From a bacterium (lineage in GTDB: Bacteria; Babelota; Babeliae; Babelales; RVW-14), in NCBI GenBank assembly GCA_016699045.1, contig CP064957.1, forward strand, positions 1,302,001 to 1,366,000: 64,000 nt of DNA, read 5' to 3'. The position numbers were made by a program, and so were the translations under genes. Positions 52,007 through 61,128 of this stretch are shown piece after piece. Numbering within the stretch: position 1 is the stretch's first letter; each line of letters opens with the position of its first letter. The notes beneath the pieces are model-generated. The model ran no database searches. It saw only the letters and a program-made list of their open reading frames with translations, and was not told where the DNA came from.

Positions 52007-53394
52007 CTAAATTTCTTTATTTTGCCACTTGTGGCTCATAATTCTAAAGAAAAAGATAGCGCCCATAACGCCGGCATTCAGGTAATGACAGCCGTAAATG
52101 AGGATAAAGCGGAGGGCTTGGTTTTCGATGGGTAGCTTACTAAGGCCGTAAGAAAGCGGCAAAAAGAATAAAATGCATGACAAAGCACGTCCCCACATCA
52201 CGCTTTTCATGTCGCCAGCGCCACGCAAGGCACCAGCCAAAATGACTTGTAAACAGTCAAAAAAGACCAAAAAGCTGATGGCGGGTAAAACGGCAGTGCC
52301 CAGGGAGGTATAGCTTTTATTTGGATCAAACATACCAATAAGCATTTCTGCATTCAAGCAGGCAAAGAGCAGGCAGCCGCCAACGCTGGTAAATGTTAGC
52401 ATTAATACTTTTTTAATAGTTGATGAAGCTCCTTTTGGGTTGTTGGCGCCAAGCTGGTTGCTGACCAAAAAAGTAATAACTTGTGCAAAGGCCATGGCGG
52501 GAACAAAAGCAAACCGTTCAATATTTTTAACCACATCGTAGGTTGCGATTGCGTAGGTGCCCATGTCTGCCAACAATTTAGAAAGCCAAACATAAGCCAG
52601 AGCAAACGATGTTTTGTCCAGCATGATCGGCCAGCTTAAATTAATCAGATGGCAAGCGCGCTTAAAATCAAAAATTGAAAAGAAGGTTGCTTTAAAATAT
52701 TTTTGTATTCTGGATTGAGCAAAATATAAGCAATAGCCGCAATATTCATAACGCTATACTGCAAAATGGTGGCAATAGCTGAACCATTTAAATCAAGTTG
52801 GGGAAAGCCGCAGCGGCCAAGAACCAAGGCATAGTCAAAGAAAATAAAAGTAGCAATGCCCAGCAAATTGAGAAACATGGGGATGCGGGTATTTTTAATG
52901 CCACGCATAAAACCAATAAAGCTGAGCGAGACAAAAATCAGTAACACACCACATGCTTTTAAGCGTAAAAAGGGCGCGCCAATAGCGGCCATTTCTGCCG
53001 GCACGCCAAGCCAGCGGTAAATGCCGTTGGCGCAGATGCTGATGATAAATAATTGAGCAAAGCCCAGCAGTAGGGTGGTCCAAAAAGTATTACTGAGTTC
53101 TTCGCCGCATCGTTCGTAGTCACCAGCGCCGTTATACCGGCCAATGATAGCAATAGCGGCAACTGGTAATGCTTCGGCAAATTTGATAAGCGTGTGAATA
53201 AAATTGGTTGCCATGGCAAGAGCGCCATATGCCATTGTTGTTTGTGAATTAGCAACGATATACGAATCCACGATGGGCGGCAAAGTGACAAGGATCATGG
53301 CTGATATCAATTCTGGAAGCCAGTAGCCCACGATGTCTTTAAGCGATTCGCCCATGTGCCAAGTCGAAACGGTGCGTTTGAGCAATGCCTTCAT
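52007..53394 (-). pseudogene. MATE-family efflux transporter split by a frameshift
   Basis: Two frames, 52645-53394 (249 residues) and 52007-52624 (205 residues), are the N- and C-terminal halves of one MATE transporter (about 460 residues, 12 helices): LPELISAMILVTLPPIVDSY begins the first half, and PAMAFAQVITFLVSNQLGA lies in the second. The first frame ends at SALAI. The second frame is open further upstream and reads FDFKRACHLINLSWPIM before MLDKTSFA, the expected inter-domain linker. A single-base change around 52680-52705, within short A/T runs, would fuse them. It exports drugs or metabolites using a cation gradient when intact. Whether it is truly broken cannot be decided from sequence alone. 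Confidence 0.8.
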
Positions 53395-53496
53395 TATGAT
53401 CCTTTGTTAATGACGATAACTTTGCAACGACTATTTTCTATGGCTTCTTTCTTACCATATTTTTTTTGAATTGGAAAATTTTGCTTTTTGCGCATA

Positions 53497-53528
53497 GAAA
53501 AAGGGGCAACCGTGAGGCTGCCCCTTCA
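53497..53528 (-). terminator. Terminator after the 53558 gene
   Basis: Arms AAGGGGCA (53501-53508) and TGCCCCTT (53519-53526); the minus-strand T run follows. Lies about 30 bases after the stop. Confidence 0.8.
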
Positions 53529-53557
53529 AGATAGTGTACTAGTTATATAAACTTAAG

Positions 53558-54190
53558 TTACGCCGTCGCGTTGATATTACTTAATCGTGCGATTGGTCGT
53601 TGTGGCATCTGTGGTAGTTGCGGTTCTTGTGGTTGTGCTGGGGCTGGTGCTGGTTGCGGTGCTGGCGTTATGGCTGGTTTTTGTGCCTGAGCCTGCGCTT
53701 GTGCTTTTTGTTGTGTTGCAGCCATGGCTGCCATAAATGGCGCAACAGCAGCAGCGACGGTTGTGTTAATAGCCAAGGCGGCAGCTGAAGCTGCATCGGC
53801 AACTGCTTCTTTTACCAAGGCGTCTGCATCACTAAATTCTTTTTGTGCTGCATCAACTTGTTGATTATCTCTGATGTTTGCGTCTCTTACTTGGCCAGAA
53901 AGATTTTCAATAAGATCAAGTAAGTTAGCGATATAGTTGCTTATACCGTTATGTTTGCGAACTTTGGTTGCCAAAGTTGTTGGCATAGCCAGCATTTGCG
54001 CGAGGTACTTTGTTACCGCAGCTTGTGCTTCTTCAACTGTTTTTGTACCTTCAGCTACTGCTTTTTTCATATTTTGCATGACGGTATTAATGCTTGTAAC
54101 ATTCATTGCGTCTTGTGCAATGTTTGCTTGTGCTGCTTGTGCCGCTAGATTGATTCTATCGGCAATGGTTACCAAGAGTTGTTTAGGCAT
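53558..54190 (-). CDS. Ala/Gln/Pro-rich coiled-coil protein, paralogue of the upstream C-terminal region
   Basis: 210 residues from ATG 54190, overlapping the stop of the upstream gene by 8 bases. There is no signal peptide. The first 130 residues resemble the C-terminal part of the upstream 692-residue protein: TVEEAQAAVTKYLAQML and ISNYIANLLDLIENLSGQV align with TIDQVQQDILQGL and YVAHLLGFIVDVSGQL. The end is a Gln/Ala then Pro/Gln-rich tail (PAPAPAQPQEPQLPQMPQ). It may be a diverged, translationally coupled copy of that domain. Function unknown. Confidence 0.55.
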   Translation of the reverse strand: MPKQLLVTIADRINLAAQAAQANIAQDAMNVTSINTVMQNMKKAVAEGTKTVEEAQAAVTKYLAQMLAMPTTLATKVRKHNGISNYIANLLDLIENLSGQVRDANIRDNQQVDAAQKEFSDADALVKEAVADAASAAALAINTTVAAAVAPFMAAMAATQQKAQAQAQAQKPAITPAPQPAPAPAQPQEPQLPQMPQRPIARLSNINATA

Positions 54191-56261
54191 TGCCAAAATA
54201 GCCGCTGAGGCTTTTTTCTATTTCTTGAGTATTGGCGTTAACTCTGGCGCGAACATCAACAAGGGCTTTATCAATATTATCGCTTACTTGTGCTTGTATT
54301 TGTGCAATCGTGTCATCAGAATCTGGGAGTAAGATGCCGTTTTCTTTGAGTACTGAAAGAAGTTTATTGACTGCCATAGACTTGCCTTGAGCAATAGCAA
54401 GTTTCGCGGTATCTTTAAGTACTTCTTGCGTTAAGTCCTTAGTTTGTTTTACCTGTCCTGTGACATCTTGAATGCGTTGTTTTTCGGCTTCTTGTGCTGT
54501 TGCAAGTTGCCCAGACACATCAACAATAAAGCCAAGTAAATGAGCAACATATGTTTGCATTTCGGGGTCTGATTTTATTGCCTTTATTACATTTGCTGGT
54601 GCGGTGAGCGTGGTGGAAAGCCCCTGAAGGATGTCTTGCTGTACTTGGTCGATGGTTTTTAGGCCAAGATCGATATCTTGTTGGGCTTTATCAACAATTT
54701 TTGTCATGCGATTAATTTCGCTTGCAACAATTACTTTTCCTTGTTCAATGGTTGTCTGAGCGAGATTGGTAGTGTTGAGAATTTGGCCAGTTGCAGCAGC
54801 AATAATCTGTTCTGGTTGAGAAAGCACGCTTTCAAGCGTATCGTTTGCTTGTTTGATGGTGGTATCAATTTGTGTTTGGATATCACTAGTCATTTTATTT
54901 ATAGCAGTTGCAATGTTTGCTTGGGTTTCTGCTAGCATTTTGTTTGCTTGGTCGCCAATTGCTGAATCTTTTCCTTGAATAAGATTCAAAACATCTTCAG
55001 CAATAAGGATTTTTTGTTGGACGTCTGGCGGTAATTGTTTCAAAATAGCGTCGGAAACTGGCGCGCCGTTGCGAATGTCTTGGAGTGCGTTAACGACTGG
55101 TGCAGACGCGGGGATGTTTTGCTTTACCAAGGCAGCAATCAAGCTTGTCATATCCATTTGCATGCCGCCGGCCATTTGGTTCATTTGTCCGCTGCCTTGT
55201 GTTGACATGGTTAGCATCATTTGCATCATGCCTTGCATGCTTGGGTCGCCCATAAGCATTGGCAACATGGTCAACATGGCCATACCAGCCATACCAATAC
55301 CGCTCAGTTGCACAGCGCTCGAGATGCCGCCTTTTTTGGCTTTTGCTTCATCTTTTGTCTCTCTACTTGTAGGCGTTGTATCAGAGTCTTTTGCAGGAGT
55401 CGGTTTTGAAGCCTCTTCTTCGCGCATTACGGTATGCTTTGTGCGGGCCTTCTTTGTTGGGAGTTCTTCTTCTGCCGCTGGAACTATTGGCTGAGTTTTT
55501 AGCTTTTTATTTGGATATAATCTTTTGAAGCGATCTTGAAAACTTTCTTCTTGAATAGTTGTTTTTTTTAAGAGTAATTTTTGTTTTTTGAGGTCCTCTG
55601 ATTTGATAGATGCGAGTGGGCTTTTAATAGTTTGTTGTTTTGTTGGGTGTGGTATTGTTGCTGGCGTATGCTTTGAAGGCATTTTGCCTGTTCCGTAAGT
55701 AAAACTTTGTGTGCGGCGAAGCGGTTTTGGATCATCTTTTACCGATGGTGGGGGCAATTGATAAGAACTTTGTGAGCGACCAAGTTTTACAGGCCCTGCA
55801 TAACTTGGAGCTGTTTTTGTTGGGGTTGCTCCTTGCCAAGTTTTTGGTTGGCTGGTGATGGGTGGTTGAGAGTGGAGCAACGGTTGGCTAGTGACTGGTA
55901 CCTGTTTGCGGGGCATTGGCTTAGGTTCAAAGTCTACTCCTGGGTCTGTTGGGGCGGTTGTGCTGGTATCTTTAGGCATGGATTTGATTTTTGACTTGCC
56001 TCCCTTTACTGTTTCTATTACTTCCCCGGATTCCCAGCCTCCATCGTCTGTGTCTACTTTTGGAGTTTTTTTTCTTGGTGGCTTTGTTGGTATTGGTTCT
56101 TCGTGTTCGATTGGTGTGAGGTGTGGTTTGTGAGTTGTCGGTGGCATTGATCGTGGTCGTGATGCGGCATGTGCTGTCCGTTCGCTTACTACCAACAAAA
56201 TTACCATGCTCATGGCAATTAAGCGCATAACGTTTTTTAAACTCAAACGAATCTTCATCAT
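54183..56261 (-). CDS. Large exported Pro-rich coiled-coil protein
   Basis: 692 residues; ATG behind AGGAG. Signal peptide (MRLIAMSMVILLVVSERTAHA), then about 300 residues rich in Pro, Thr, Lys and Ser (disordered), a Met/Gly-rich hydrophobic stretch (GIGMAGMAMLTMLPMLMG, about residues 325-345, followed by MQGMMQMMLTM) and a long coiled-coil C terminus with many TIKQAND/TIEQGK-type heptads. No known family. The first of a series of proline-rich exported proteins in this region. The next gene overlaps its stop. Confidence 0.6.
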   Translation of the reverse strand: MMKIRLSLKNVMRLIAMSMVILLVVSERTAHAASRPRSMPPTTHKPHLTPIEHEEPIPTKPPRKKTPKVDTDDGGWESGEVIETVKGGKSKIKSMPKDTSTTAPTDPGVDFEPKPMPRKQVPVTSQPLLHSQPPITSQPKTWQGATPTKTAPSYAGPVKLGRSQSSYQLPPPSVKDDPKPLRRTQSFTYGTGKMPSKHTPATIPHPTKQQTIKSPLASIKSEDLKKQKLLLKKTTIQEESFQDRFKRLYPNKKLKTQPIVPAAEEELPTKKARTKHTVMREEEASKPTPAKDSDTTPTSRETKDEAKAKKGGISSAVQLSGIGMAGMAMLTMLPMLMGDPSMQGMMQMMLTMSTQGSGQMNQMAGGMQMDMTSLIAALVKQNIPASAPVVNALQDIRNGAPVSDAILKQLPPDVQQKILIAEDVLNLIQGKDSAIGDQANKMLAETQANIATAINKMTSDIQTQIDTTIKQANDTLESVLSQPEQIIAAATGQILNTTNLAQTTIEQGKVIVASEINRMTKIVDKAQQDIDLGLKTIDQVQQDILQGLSTTLTAPANVIKAIKSDPEMQTYVAHLLGFIVDVSGQLATAQEAEKQRIQDVTGQVKQTKDLTQEVLKDTAKLAIAQGKSMAVNKLLSVLKENGILLPDSDDTIAQIQAQVSDNIDKALVDVRARVNANTQEIEKSLSGYFGNA

Positions 56262-56394
56262 TATCTCCTTTTAAATAGTGACAATTCTTTTCTCTACTTA
56301 AAAATATCATAAAGAAAGGCCTTAATTCAACAGTTTTGATTATTTGAAAATAAAATACTATAGCGAGACGCTTTGCTCCTCCCAGCTTTGGTGG

Positions 56395-56642
56395 CCCGTT
56401 CAACCCATTCGACCCGACTTCGCATGCTTCGACAAGCTCAGTACGAGCGGGATACTACAACGGGCAGGCTAAGCTCAGGGTGAACGGCGGCAAGAGGCAA
56501 ATAAAGTAAACAAAAAGCAACAAAGTTTTTATTTCGTAGGGATATAAAAATTTTATATGTCGTTTGTTCTGAATCCCGTTCGCCCTGAGCTTAGCCTGCC
56601 CGTCGTAGCTTTAGCGAAGTCGGGTCGAATGGGTTGCACGGG
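56395..56642. repeat. Large imperfect inverted repeat element
   Basis: Within the 444-base gap 56262-56705, which holds no gene. Two 29-base blocks on the left (56395-56423 and 56460-56488) are complementary to 56614-56642 and 56575-56603 with one and two mismatches. About 85 bases of AT-rich DNA separate the arms. The left arm includes CTTCGACAAGCTC, part of the repeat family seen at 45.1 and 61.1 kb. Confidence 0.8.
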
Positions 56643-56645
56643 CAA

Positions 56646-56676
56646 TGAAAAAGGGGATGCGCTTTCCGCATCCCCT
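56646..56676 (-). terminator. Terminator after the 56706 gene
   Basis: Nine-pair perfect stem GGGGATGCG/CGCATCCCC (56653-56661 and 56667-56675) and a minus-strand T6 tract. Confidence 0.87.
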
Positions 56677-56705
56677 CAAAGCTTATTACTTGTTAAGGTT
56701 TGTTT

Positions 56706-57650
56706 TTAACGAGGAGGTAGTGGTGGTGCATCAGCCTGCGGTATTGCTGCTGGAACATTTATGTAACGAGTTGGTCTTTGTGGTGGGGTTGGTGCTGATG
56801 GAGCTGGTGTTTGTGAAAGTTGCGACTGTGACGGAATGTCATTGCTAAAAGCGGCAGGCTGCTGTGGTCTTGGTGGAGGTGAGTAAGTTGGCTTTGGTGG
56901 GATTGCTCTTTCTCGTGCTGCTGCTTTTGCTGCTGCTTGTGCTGCCTCGTCTGCTGCTTTTAATTCGCGAAATTCTGATTGGTTTAAGATTTTGTCCTTA
57001 TTGCTTCGAAAGTCGCGTGGATTGCTGATAACTATTTCCTCTTTTTTTGGCTTTAAAATGTTGGCAACTTTATTTGCGGTACGACCGAAGATGCTTTGTT
57101 TGGGTTGAGGTTGGCCCGGTTGTACCGTTTGTGGTGCTGCATACTGGCTGGGTCTGGGTGTTTCTTGGTTAATTTTACTCACTGTTTTAGGAGGTACATG
57201 ATATGCGCCAGGGCTTTCCGGATATTTTGACGTTGGATGAAATTGGCTTGCTTGTTGTGTTGTGTAAGCCGGTGCCGGAGTGGCGTGGGTTGGAGCTGGT
57301 CGTCGGAGGACACTTGGGCCCTGCATTTCAACGTCTCGCTCCAATTGGCGTCGATGTTGCTCAACTTGTGTGTTTTGTGGAGCTGAAGGTGGCGTGAAGT
57401 ATTCTTGTGTGCCATGCGGAGTTGGTGCTTTTTGTCTGAGGACGCTTGGGCCCTGCATTTCAACGTCTTGTTCTAATTGGCGTCGATATTGCTCAACTTG
57501 TGCATTTCTGGTGACGGGGTGAGCTGTGCTAGTTTCTCTTGGTGGCCCAAAGAAAAAATCTCGTACGCGGCTTGTAACGCCAGCATTCAGGTCGGTGCTT
57601 ACGAATGTAAGCACGAGGCCTACGAGTGCCAAACCATTATTTTTCTTCAT
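56706..57650 (-). CDS. Exported Pro-rich protein with duplicated 34-residue motif
   Basis: 314 residues from ATG 57650 behind GGAG; the extension to 57698 is rejected because it precedes the signal peptide (NNGLALVGLVLTFVSTDLNA). Two near-identical units (VEQYRRQLEQDVEMQGPSVL and VEQHRRQLERDVEMQGPSVL) lie in tandem about 44 residues apart. The rest is low-complexity Pro/Gln/Ala sequence with an Ala-rich helix (LKAADEAAQAAAKAAARER) and ends in APPLPPR, a possible SH3-type ligand. Function unknown; host-protein binding is conceivable. Confidence 0.6.
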   Translation of the reverse strand: MKKNNGLALVGLVLTFVSTDLNAGVTSRVRDFFFGPPRETSTAHPVTRNAQVEQYRRQLEQDVEMQGPSVLRQKAPTPHGTQEYFTPPSAPQNTQVEQHRRQLERDVEMQGPSVLRRPAPTHATPAPAYTTQQASQFHPTSKYPESPGAYHVPPKTVSKINQETPRPSQYAAPQTVQPGQPQPKQSIFGRTANKVANILKPKKEEIVISNPRDFRSNKDKILNQSEFRELKAADEAAQAAAKAAARERAIPPKPTYSPPPRPQQPAAFSNDIPSQSQLSQTPAPSAPTPPQRPTRYINVPAAIPQADAPPLPPR

Positions 57651-57763
57651 AAATATATCTCCAATTTGTAAAACAACAATTAAAATTCCTTTAATCAAAG
57701 CTTATCAAATCTGTGACTTTGATTTCAATGATATGCAAAAACTGAGGTAATTATGTTGTATGA

Positions 57764-57800
57764 GGACGCAATAAAGCGTCCCTTTTTGCTTTTTTTCAGT
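57764..57800. terminator. Short GC-rich hairpin between two exported-protein genes
   Basis: GGACGC and GCGTCC (57764-57769, 57776-57781) followed on the plus strand by T5 and T7 runs. The flanking genes are both on the minus strand, where no T tract follows, so its orientation is puzzling. Confidence 0.35.
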
Positions 57801-57803
57801 AGT

Positions 57804-60008
57804 TTATTTTGGCGTTGGTGCGGGTTCTGGAATTGGTGGTTGTGCCGGTGGTGGCGTTGGAGGAGTTGCCAGTGCTTTGATTCTATCTCGTTGAGCTGTT
57901 GCTTCTGCTGATTTTTTACTTGCAGCGTCAAAGGCTTCTTGTGCCTGCTCAACACGGTGTCTGTTTAAGAAATTGTCATTTTCTTGTTGTTTTTCTCGTG
58001 CGCTGATGAGCGCTGCGTGGCTATTCTGAAAATCTGAGTGTGCGCGAGCGACTGTCGCTTCTTCTTGTGTTAATTGTTCTTCAACGGTTGGCGCCGGTTT
58101 CTTTGATGGTTTTCTGGCTTCTTGTTCTTCTTTTTCTAAGTTATTGGCTTTTCTGATTGCTCTGACTGCGTCCTGCCTGATGACGAGTTTGTCTTGATAG
58201 TCTTGCTCGCTAAGTTCTTGCCCCGCCTTTACTTTTTTGTCGAGAGCTGCAAGGAATTGTTTTTCTTTTTGCTGTAAGCGGGCAACTTCTTGTTGTGCTT
58301 CGGTAAGATCTTTTTGTATTTTTTGGTGAGGAGTCAAGAGCAGTTCTGGTTTTTTTGCTTGCTCTTCAGTAAGTTTGCGAGCGGTTTCTGCTGGATCTTC
58401 GCCAATTTTTTGAACAGTAGCTTTATGCGCTGCGTTGTTGAGTTGAGTTTTTGTTGCTTTGGGATGTTGTTGTTTGAGCAGTTCTTTTTCGTTATCAAAA
58501 ATTTCGTTATAGGTACGTTTGTATTCTTCAGGACTCGATTGTGCAATTTCTTTGAATACTTTGTAAACTCTCTTGCCGCCACGTTGTATAGTATTTTGTA
58601 ACTCTTGATGTGCCGCGCTAATGTTGCGCAGGTACTCTTCGTCGTCCGGAGTTTTTGGATTTTTTTGTGATATTTTTTTATACTCTCGTTCTAGCAAGGC
58701 TCGTTTTTCTTGCGCTGCTCCTATATTTTGCGTCAATTCATCGATCAACTTATTTTTATCGTCCACGCTTCTATATTGTTCTTTGTTTTTGGTATGATGT
58801 TCGAGCGTTATTTTTAAGTCGTCGAGGTCTGGGTGGTGGATTATACCATCAATTTGTTGACGCCTTTTTTCTTCTTTGGTGAGAACTTTTGGTGCCGGAG
58901 TCTTCTTTTCTTCTTTTGGCAGTTCAGGCTTTTGTGGTTCTTCTTGTTTCTTTTTTTCTTCTACCGGTTGAGGTTTTGCTTTGGCTTCTGGTTTGGTGCC
59001 GATTGCTCTGATGGTGGCTTTTTCTGCATCTTCGTGGAGTTGTTTATCCGTGTAAGGGATTCCTTCTTTGTTATAATATTTTTTGAGTTGCTTTTTTTGA
59101 TCTGCAAGGACAATCGCGTTGACTTGGTCATATGTTTCCGGATTTACGTTTTCTTTGGGTATATTCTTGAAGTGCGCAATCAGTTGTTCTGTTCCTTTGC
59201 TTGCATTTTTTTCAAACGCTTTTCGTTGGTCAGGGATGCCTTGCGCATGACTTGAAAGTGGATCAATCTGTTCTTTTTCGCTGAGTTTGGCTGCCTTGTT
59301 GTTGGTATTTTCTATCAGCAGGGAAAGGTTTTTGATCTGTTCTGTTGGTTGTAAAGCTCGATCTGGTTTTTGATTAATCATGATGAGGAGTGGATCTTCT
59401 TGTGGTTTTTCGGCCATAATTTTGGCAACGTGGGCATCACGTTCTTCAGCTCTTTGTTTGCTTTTTACCATGAGAGATAGAGCATAAGGACTCAATGGTG
59501 CCTTTGGTTTGACTTCTGGAGTAGGGATTTGTGCTTGGTTGTTTTTTGGCTGAAAAAAACTTGCGACTGCTGGGTGAGCGTTGGTTAATTTAGTTTGTAC
59601 GGCAGTTTTTAATTCTTGAGCTTTAGCTTTTGGTGCGTGATGCAGGTCTAGTGCTGGTGCTACGAAATAGCCGAATGTTCTTTTTATCTGGTTTTTTGCT
59701 TTATTGAGTTGTTCTTTAACGTGATCTAAAGTACTTTTGGGTGGTTGATGCGAGGTTTCAATTTCTTGGTAGGGGGTGGTATGAGAAGTTGTGGGCCTGT
59801 GTGATTTTGTTGGTGCTGATGAAACTGGGATTTCAGATTGAACTTTTGGTTTTGTGCGGATGTTTTCTGGTCCTTGGTTTTTATTCAGTATTTCTGGCAT
59901 TGTTCGTTCAGTGTCTGGTCTGATTGTTCGTCTGAATGCTGCTGGTGCGCATGGGCTATTCAAGCCAAGTGCTAACAATACAAAAAGTACACATTTTCTA
60001 AATTTCAT
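57804..60008 (-). CDS. Large exported Lys/Glu/Pro-rich coiled-coil protein
   Basis: 734 residues, ATG behind GGAG. Signal peptide (CVLFVLLALGLNSPCAPAA), then a charged, mostly helical protein with long coiled coils and a Pro-rich end (TPPTPPPAQPPIPEPAP). A module of about 60 residues occurs twice: one copy around QKKQLKKYYNKEGIPYTDKQ with EKATIRAIG, the other around NEKELLKQQHPKATKTQ with HKATVQKIG. No known domain. It belongs with the other low-complexity exported proteins of this cluster. Confidence 0.6.
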   Translation of the reverse strand: MKFRKCVLFVLLALGLNSPCAPAAFRRTIRPDTERTMPEILNKNQGPENIRTKPKVQSEIPVSSAPTKSHRPTTSHTTPYQEIETSHQPPKSTLDHVKEQLNKAKNQIKRTFGYFVAPALDLHHAPKAKAQELKTAVQTKLTNAHPAVASFFQPKNNQAQIPTPEVKPKAPLSPYALSLMVKSKQRAEERDAHVAKIMAEKPQEDPLLIMINQKPDRALQPTEQIKNLSLLIENTNNKAAKLSEKEQIDPLSSHAQGIPDQRKAFEKNASKGTEQLIAHFKNIPKENVNPETYDQVNAIVLADQKKQLKKYYNKEGIPYTDKQLHEDAEKATIRAIGTKPEAKAKPQPVEEKKKQEEPQKPELPKEEKKTPAPKVLTKEEKRRQQIDGIIHHPDLDDLKITLEHHTKNKEQYRSVDDKNKLIDELTQNIGAAQEKRALLEREYKKISQKNPKTPDDEEYLRNISAAHQELQNTIQRGGKRVYKVFKEIAQSSPEEYKRTYNEIFDNEKELLKQQHPKATKTQLNNAAHKATVQKIGEDPAETARKLTEEQAKKPELLLTPHQKIQKDLTEAQQEVARLQQKEKQFLAALDKKVKAGQELSEQDYQDKLVIRQDAVRAIRKANNLEKEEQEARKPSKKPAPTVEEQLTQEEATVARAHSDFQNSHAALISAREKQQENDNFLNRHRVEQAQEAFDAASKKSAEATAQRDRIKALATPPTPPPAQPPIPEPAPTPK

Positions 60009-60186
60009 CCCGAATCTCCTTTTTTAATAGCTATTATTTTCTATTTTGATTTTAGTTGATTGTTGTGCCTAAAAGCAACAATTTATGCAGAAAATAGGAT
60101 CATGCAACCTTTCTATTGGCAGAAAAAATTACGGCAGAAGGGATTGGTGGCTTGATTTTTTTAATGGAGCATTTTAATACAAAAAC

Positions 60187-60195
60187 TGCTATAAT
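60187..60195 (+). promoter_or_regulatory. Extended -10 promoter before the Rpn nuclease gene
   Basis: TGCTATAAT with no good -35 box. The predicted start (about 60202) is a few bases before the short frame at 60205, which would make that leader nearly leaderless. Confidence 0.5.
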
Positions 60196-60204
60196 GGATC
60201 CATA

Positions 60205-60270
60205 ATGCTCTATGAAAAAATAAAACCTGAAGTTCAAAAAATTAAAGAAAAAGTAAGAGGAAAACAATGA
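60205..60270 (+). CDS. 21-residue upstream peptide coupled to the Rpn nuclease
   Basis: A short frame, ATG 60205 to TGA 60270, reads MLYEKIKPEVQKIKEKVRGK and a final Gln. Its stop overlaps the Rpn start as ATGA, and GAGGAAAAC inside it supplies the Rpn ribosome site. It is Lys/Glu-rich and helical. Whether it is made as a peptide, or only carries ribosomes to the next start, is unknown. Confidence 0.4.
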   Translation: MLYEKIKPEVQKIKEKVRGKQ

Positions 60271-61103
60271 GATTCTTAAGTCCTACAACCGATATTGCCT
60301 TTAAAAAATTGTTTGCCAGCCAAGAGCGTGCAGATCTCACGATTAGCTTTTTGAACAGTGTTTTAGAACGCCGAGAGGGCGAGCTTATTACGCAGGTTCA
60401 GATTAATGATACTGCCAACAAACCGATAACCAAAGACTTGGAAAGAACCTTTGTTGATGTTCATTGTACCGATCAAAAAGGCCAAAAGTACATCATTGAG
60501 GTTCAGGTTGAAGATGAGCGTAATTTTATGGAGCGGGCACAATTTTATGCCTCATTTTTTCTTACTCGCCAGCTTGAAAAAAGAACGCCCTACGCCGACT
60601 TGGTGCCGGTAATTTTTGTTGGCGTTCTTGATTTTAGCCTTTTTAAAGACAATCAAGATTATCTGAGCCACCACCTGATTATGAATAACAAAACGGGTAT
60701 ACGTACGCTCAGGCATTTGGAATGGCATTTTGTCGAACTCAAAAAATTTACCAAGACACTTGAAGAACTTGAGACGCAGCTTGAAAAATGGACGTATTTG
60801 TTAAAACATGCCCACGAAATGAGTCAAGTGCCAGCGACCATGAAAACCGACCAAGAGTTAGTCACCGCTTTTGATGTTTTGGAGCAACACCACTGGACAG
60901 AAGCAGACCTTCAAAAATATTATGCTGAGCTTGATATCTGGCGTTGTGCGGTGGATTTAGAGCGTGGTGCTCGAAAAGAAGGTCGAGAAAAAGGGCTCGA
61001 AGAAGTAGTAAGAAATATGTTGGTTGATGGACTTAGTATTGAAAAAATAGCAGCTTATACTGGATTGACTATTGAACACATTCAAAAACTAAAAAAAGAT
61101 TAA
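60267..61103 (+). CDS. Rpn family recombination-promoting nuclease (PD-(D/E)XK)
   Basis: 278 residues. The N terminus RFLSPTTDIAFKKLFASQE is the family hallmark. The nuclease core carries VDVHCTDQKGQKYIIEVQ (Asp then ExQ), and QFYASFFLTRQL with later helices completes the domain. A C-terminal helix-turn-helix-like stretch (LSIEKIAAYTGLTIEHIQ) follows. Rpn proteins are DNA endonucleases linked to horizontal transfer; they resemble transposases but no terminal inverted repeats flank this one. A palindromic repeat lies directly downstream. It interrupts the run of exported-protein genes on the opposite strand. Confidence 0.9.
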   Translation: MRFLSPTTDIAFKKLFASQERADLTISFLNSVLERREGELITQVQINDTANKPITKDLERTFVDVHCTDQKGQKYIIEVQVEDERNFMERAQFYASFFLTRQLEKRTPYADLVPVIFVGVLDFSLFKDNQDYLSHHLIMNNKTGIRTLRHLEWHFVELKKFTKTLEELETQLEKWTYLLKHAHEMSQVPATMKTDQELVTAFDVLEQHHWTEADLQKYYAELDIWRCAVDLERGARKEGREKGLEEVVRNMLVDGLSIEKIAAYTGLTIEHIQKLKKD

Positions 61104-61128
61104 ATCCCGTATGTCCCGTTCCCGTATG

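Noticed and set aside
58290..59255. Phe/Leu-rich frames on the plus strand that look like membrane proteins
   Set aside because: Arise from the reverse complement of Lys/Glu-rich coding sequence (AAA/GAA codons); no supporting start signals.
60267..61103. Rpn nuclease considered as an insertion sequence transposase
   Set aside because: No terminal inverted repeats or target duplications flank the gene; the downstream palindrome occurs elsewhere without it.
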